Origin: Marisalimonas marina
Lineage (GTDB): Bacteria > Pseudomonadota > Alphaproteobacteria > Puniceispirillales > Marisalimonadaceae
NCBI GenBank assembly: GCA_038131365.1
Contig: JAYPPH010000002.1
Span: 124,001-188,000, forward strand
Direction: 5' to 3'
Length of the DNA: 64,000 nucleotides
Shown here in pieces: positions 61,388 through 64,000 of the stretch. The notes beneath the pieces were generated by a model, which saw only the letters and a program-made list of their open reading frames with translations, was not told the DNA's origin and searched no databases. Both the position numbers and the translations under genes were made by a program. Each line of letters starts with the position of its first letter. The stretch's first letter is position 1.

Positions 61388-63820
61388 ATGTCAGAAAAAG
61401 AAATAGAAAATTTAAATGAAGAATACGACGCCGAATCAATAAAAGTTTTAAAAGGCTTGGATGCTGTAAGAAAAAGACCTGGAATGTATATTGGTGATAC
61501 TGATGATGGATCAGGGTTGCATCATATGGTTTATGAGGTATTAGATAATTCAATTGATGAATCTCTTGCTGGTCACTGCAATCTTATACAAGTTAAATTA
61601 CTAAAAAATGGTTCAGTAACAATAAGTGATAATGGAAGAGGTATTCCAGTTGATATTCATCCTGAAGAAGGCGTATCAGCAGCCGAGGTTATAATGACCC
61701 AGCTGCATGCAGGGGGGAAATTTGACAATAATTCCTATAAAGTATCAGGCGGGTTGCACGGTGTAGGTATTTCTGTAGTAAATGCACTATCAGAAAGTTT
61801 AAATTTAAAAATTTTTAGAAATAATAAGATTTATGAAATCAATTTTGAAAATGGAGTGGCTTTAGATAGATTAAGCATTGTTGGAGAAGACACAACTAAA
61901 ACTGGAACAGAAATAAATTTTAAACCGAGTAAAGATACTTTCACAAGATGTGAATTTGATTATACAACACTAGAGCACAGGATCAGAGAGTTAGCGTTTT
62001 TAAATAGTGGAGTTCACATTGATCTAATTGATTTAAGAGAAGCAGAAGAAAAGAAGGTATCATTTTTTTTCGAAGGTGGGCTAAAGGCCTACATTGAATA
62101 TTTAAATAGATCTAGATCAGCTATACACGAAGTTATTGCTACAACTCATGAGAAAGACGGCATAACAGTTGATATTTCTATGGAATGGACAGATGGGTAT
62201 CATGAAACAACGCTCTGCTTTACCAATAATATTCCCCAAAGAGATGGAGGAACACATCTCGCTGGATTTAGAGCTGCTCTAACAAGGGTTATTAATTCTT
62301 ATTCTGTGAACTCAGGTATAGCCAAAAAAGAAAAAATACAACTTTCTGGTGAAGATTGCAGAGAGGGTCTAACTACAGTTTTATCTCTAAAAATTCCAGA
62401 TCCTAAATTTTCTAGTCAAACAAAGGATAAATTAGTTTCTAGTGAAGTTCGGCCCGTTGTAGAACAATTAGTATCTGATTCACTTAATCAGTGGTTTGAT
62501 GAACATCCAGCGGAAGCAAAAAAAATAATAGCAAAAGCCTATGAAGCTGCAAGTGCACGTGAGGCAGCAAAAAGAGCCAGAGAACTCACAAGACGAAAAG
62601 GTGTAATGGATATTGCAAGCCTTCCTGGAAAATTAGCCGATTGCCAGGAAAAAGATCCGTCTAAATCAGAGATTTTTTTAGTAGAAGGAGACTCAGCTGG
62701 TGGATCAGCAAAACAAGGAAGAGATAGATCTAATCAGGCTATTCTTCCACTAAGAGGCAAAATTTTAAATGTAGAACGAGCTAGGGTAGATAAAATGCTT
62801 TCGTCAGCAGAAATAGGTACTCTTATTACAGCTATCGGTGCTGGTGTTGGTAATTCAGAAATGAATTTAGAAAAAGCAAGATATCATAAAATAATTATTA
62901 TGACTGATGCAGATGTAGATGGCAGTCATATTAGGACATTGTTGTTAACTTTTTTCTTTAGGCATATGCGGCCTTTAGTTGATGCAGGTTACTTATATAT
63001 TGCACAACCTCCGTTATTTAGAGCAAAACATGGACAATCTGAGGTTTATTTAAAAGACCAAGTCGCTTTAGACGAATATTTAATAAAATCTGGTATTAAA
63101 GATGTGACATTATCAATAGGAGATAGTGAGACTATATATGGGGAAGATCTAAAGTTTTCTGTTCAAACGTCAATCAAGGCAAAACGCATAATCGAAAATA
63201 TTGCTAATAAACTTGGTTTTCCAGAAGTAATTTCTCAGTTATCTGTTTTAGGTTTTCTAAACTCACAATTATTTGAAAATGAAAATTGTATTTCTACTAT
63301 TATAGATAGATTGAATAAAGTATCTGCAAATGGTTCAGATGAGTGGGGAGCCCAATATGTTTCTGAAGATGAGGTGACAAAAAGTAAGCTTGAGATATTT
63401 AATATAAATAGAGGCGTTAAAGAGACTTTTATAATTTCTAAAAAAGATTTAGTTTCTGACGATATTAAATCTCTGAATAAAATGAATGATTTTCTTAACT
63501 CTCATTTTTCGCAAAGTTGTACTTTGATGACGAACTCAGAAAAATTCCAATTGAATGGACCTATTGACTTAGCAAAACAAATTACAGATTTAGGCAAAAA
63601 GGGCTCTCAAGTTAATAGATATAAAGGATTAGGTGAAATGAACCCCATTCAATTGTGGGAGACTACTTTAGATCCTAATGCAAGATTTTTACTTCAAGTA
63701 AAAGTAGAAAATGAAGGTGATGCAGAAGAAACTTTTTCTACTTTAATGGGGGAAACCGTCGAACATAGAAGAACATTTATTCAAGACAATGCACTTAAGG
63801 TAAGTAATCTGGACATCTAG
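61388..63820 (+). CDS. gyrB: DNA gyrase subunit B
   Basis: GyrB is the ATPase and TOPRIM subunit of gyrase, which introduces negative supercoils. The 810-residue protein has the GHKL ATPase domain (YEVLDNSIDESLAGHC, DNGRGIPVDIH, GGLHGVGISVVNAL), the transducer domain, the TOPRIM domain with VEGDSAGGSAKQGRDR (about 431-446) and TDADVDGSHIRTLLL (about 505-519), and the C-terminal YKGLGEMNPIQLWETT. There is an insert of about 170 residues between the TOPRIM motifs and that end, as in other proteobacterial GyrB. ATG lies immediately after the recF stop. Confidence 0.97.
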   Translation: MSEKEIENLNEEYDAESIKVLKGLDAVRKRPGMYIGDTDDGSGLHHMVYEVLDNSIDESLAGHCNLIQVKLLKNGSVTISDNGRGIPVDIHPEEGVSAAEVIMTQLHAGGKFDNNSYKVSGGLHGVGISVVNALSESLNLKIFRNNKIYEINFENGVALDRLSIVGEDTTKTGTEINFKPSKDTFTRCEFDYTTLEHRIRELAFLNSGVHIDLIDLREAEEKKVSFFFEGGLKAYIEYLNRSRSAIHEVIATTHEKDGITVDISMEWTDGYHETTLCFTNNIPQRDGGTHLAGFRAALTRVINSYSVNSGIAKKEKIQLSGEDCREGLTTVLSLKIPDPKFSSQTKDKLVSSEVRPVVEQLVSDSLNQWFDEHPAEAKKIIAKAYEAASAREAAKRARELTRRKGVMDIASLPGKLADCQEKDPSKSEIFLVEGDSAGGSAKQGRDRSNQAILPLRGKILNVERARVDKMLSSAEIGTLITAIGAGVGNSEMNLEKARYHKIIIMTDADVDGSHIRTLLLTFFFRHMRPLVDAGYLYIAQPPLFRAKHGQSEVYLKDQVALDEYLIKSGIKDVTLSIGDSETIYGEDLKFSVQTSIKAKRIIENIANKLGFPEVISQLSVLGFLNSQLFENENCISTIIDRLNKVSANGSDEWGAQYVSEDEVTKSKLEIFNINRGVKETFIISKKDLVSDDIKSLNKMNDFLNSHFSQSCTLMTNSEKFQLNGPIDLAKQITDLGKKGSQVNRYKGLGEMNPIQLWETTLDPNARFLLQVKVENEGDAEETFSTLMGETVEHRRTFIQDNALKVSNLDI

Positions 63821-63824
63821 ATTT

Positions 63825-64000
63825 TTATAAAAAATTATCTTTTCGAACTATATGATCTGAAATTTGTTTAGACGTAAAAGCACTTAAAGTCCAACCAAGG
63901 TGACCATGACCAGTGTTATAAAAAACCCCAGGTAGTTTGCCACTTCCTACTTTAGGAACCATACTTGGAGTCATTGGTCTTAAACCTGCCCATGGTATGG
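63825..64000 (-). CDS. FAD-dependent D-amino-acid dehydrogenase (DadA-like), C-terminal part
   Basis: Reading in from the right edge on the minus strand gives 58 codons ending at TAA (63825-63827). The sequence starts IPWAGLRPMTPSMVPKVG and has FYNTGHGHLGWTLSAF, the two hallmark C-terminal motifs of DadA and related D-amino-acid or glycine/sarcosine oxidases of the DAO family. The WAGLRPMTP-then-NTGHG-LGWT spacing favours DadA, which deaminates D-amino acids such as D-alanine at the membrane. The start and FAD-binding domain are outside the window. It converges with gyrB, 4 bp apart. Confidence 0.82.
   Translation of the reverse strand, partial: IPWAGLRPMTPSMVPKVGSGKLPGVFYNTGHGHLGWTLSAFTSKQISDHIVRKDNFL

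Noticed and set aside
1..64000. tRNA genes, CRISPR arrays, insertion sequences, prophage or defence islands
   Set aside because: I looked through all gaps. Nearly all are under 160 bp and hold no cloverleaf, direct-repeat array, transposase or integrase, and the gene content is uniformly housekeeping.

Overview
The window is a compact, AT-rich (by eye about one third G+C) piece of bacterial core chromosome. It holds roughly 57 protein genes and no rRNA, tRNA, prophage, insertion sequence or CRISPR array that I could find. The gene orders are those of Alphaproteobacteria: hemW-rdgB-rph beside grpE-dnaK-dnaJ-dapB; mutS-glnD-murJ-trpS; tsaB-rimI and miaB-phoH-ybeY-corC-lnt-metK-trmB-rimP-nusA-infB-rbfA-truB-rpsO-pnp; fabA-fabB-fabI; and moeB-like/coaBC/ubiB/ubiE/mutM/rpsT/dnaA/dnaN/recF/gyrB. 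Low G+C, near-zero spacing and several missing neighbours (hrcA, yraN, ylxR) point to a streamlined, probably free-living and possibly marine alphaproteobacterium. The exact clade cannot be fixed from the sequence alone.

Layout. Bases 1-2422: end of a GNAT acetyltransferase, hisA-hisF-hisE and hinT. 2419-8895: gshB, a BON lipoprotein, rsmI, an LpoA-like lipoprotein, then hemW-rdgB-rph. 9049-14256: the heat-shock set grpE, dnaK, dnaJ, then dapB and an unknown lipoprotein. 14318-17587: a frame-disrupted adenosine-kinase-like gene facing a fused malic enzyme. 17716-27493: mutS, glnD, murJ, trpS, nfuA and a Bax-like glucosaminidase, facing a polysaccharide deacetylase-like gene. 28629-38764: tsaB, rimI, the ornithine-lipid pair olsB-olsA, then miaB through trmB. 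38862-48097: the translation and RNA-turnover block rimP to pnp plus a crotonase. 48108-55766 (minus strand): fatty-acid genes, an SH3 lipoprotein-like or secreted protein, a MoeB/ThiF-like enzyme, coaBC, ubiB and ubiE. 55846-63820: mutM, rpsT and the replication set dnaA-dnaN-recF-gyrB. 63825-64000: the end of a D-amino-acid dehydrogenase.

Most of this is ordinary housekeeping. The points that deserve a second look are: (i) two genes, dnaK and the adenosine-kinase-like gene, each broken by a -1 shift exactly at a slippery homopolymer, the dnaK site also having a well-placed GC hairpin; (ii) CoaBC carrying an extra N-terminal Cro/CI-type helix-turn-helix, with perfect inverted repeats just upstream of its gene; (iii) truB having no ATG/GTG/TTG start for its conserved N-terminus; (iv) loss of hrcA with a RpoH-type promoter before dnaK; and (v) seven convergent gene pairs separated by -4 to +10 bp with no visible terminators. 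I did not find a convincing wholly new multi-gene system.
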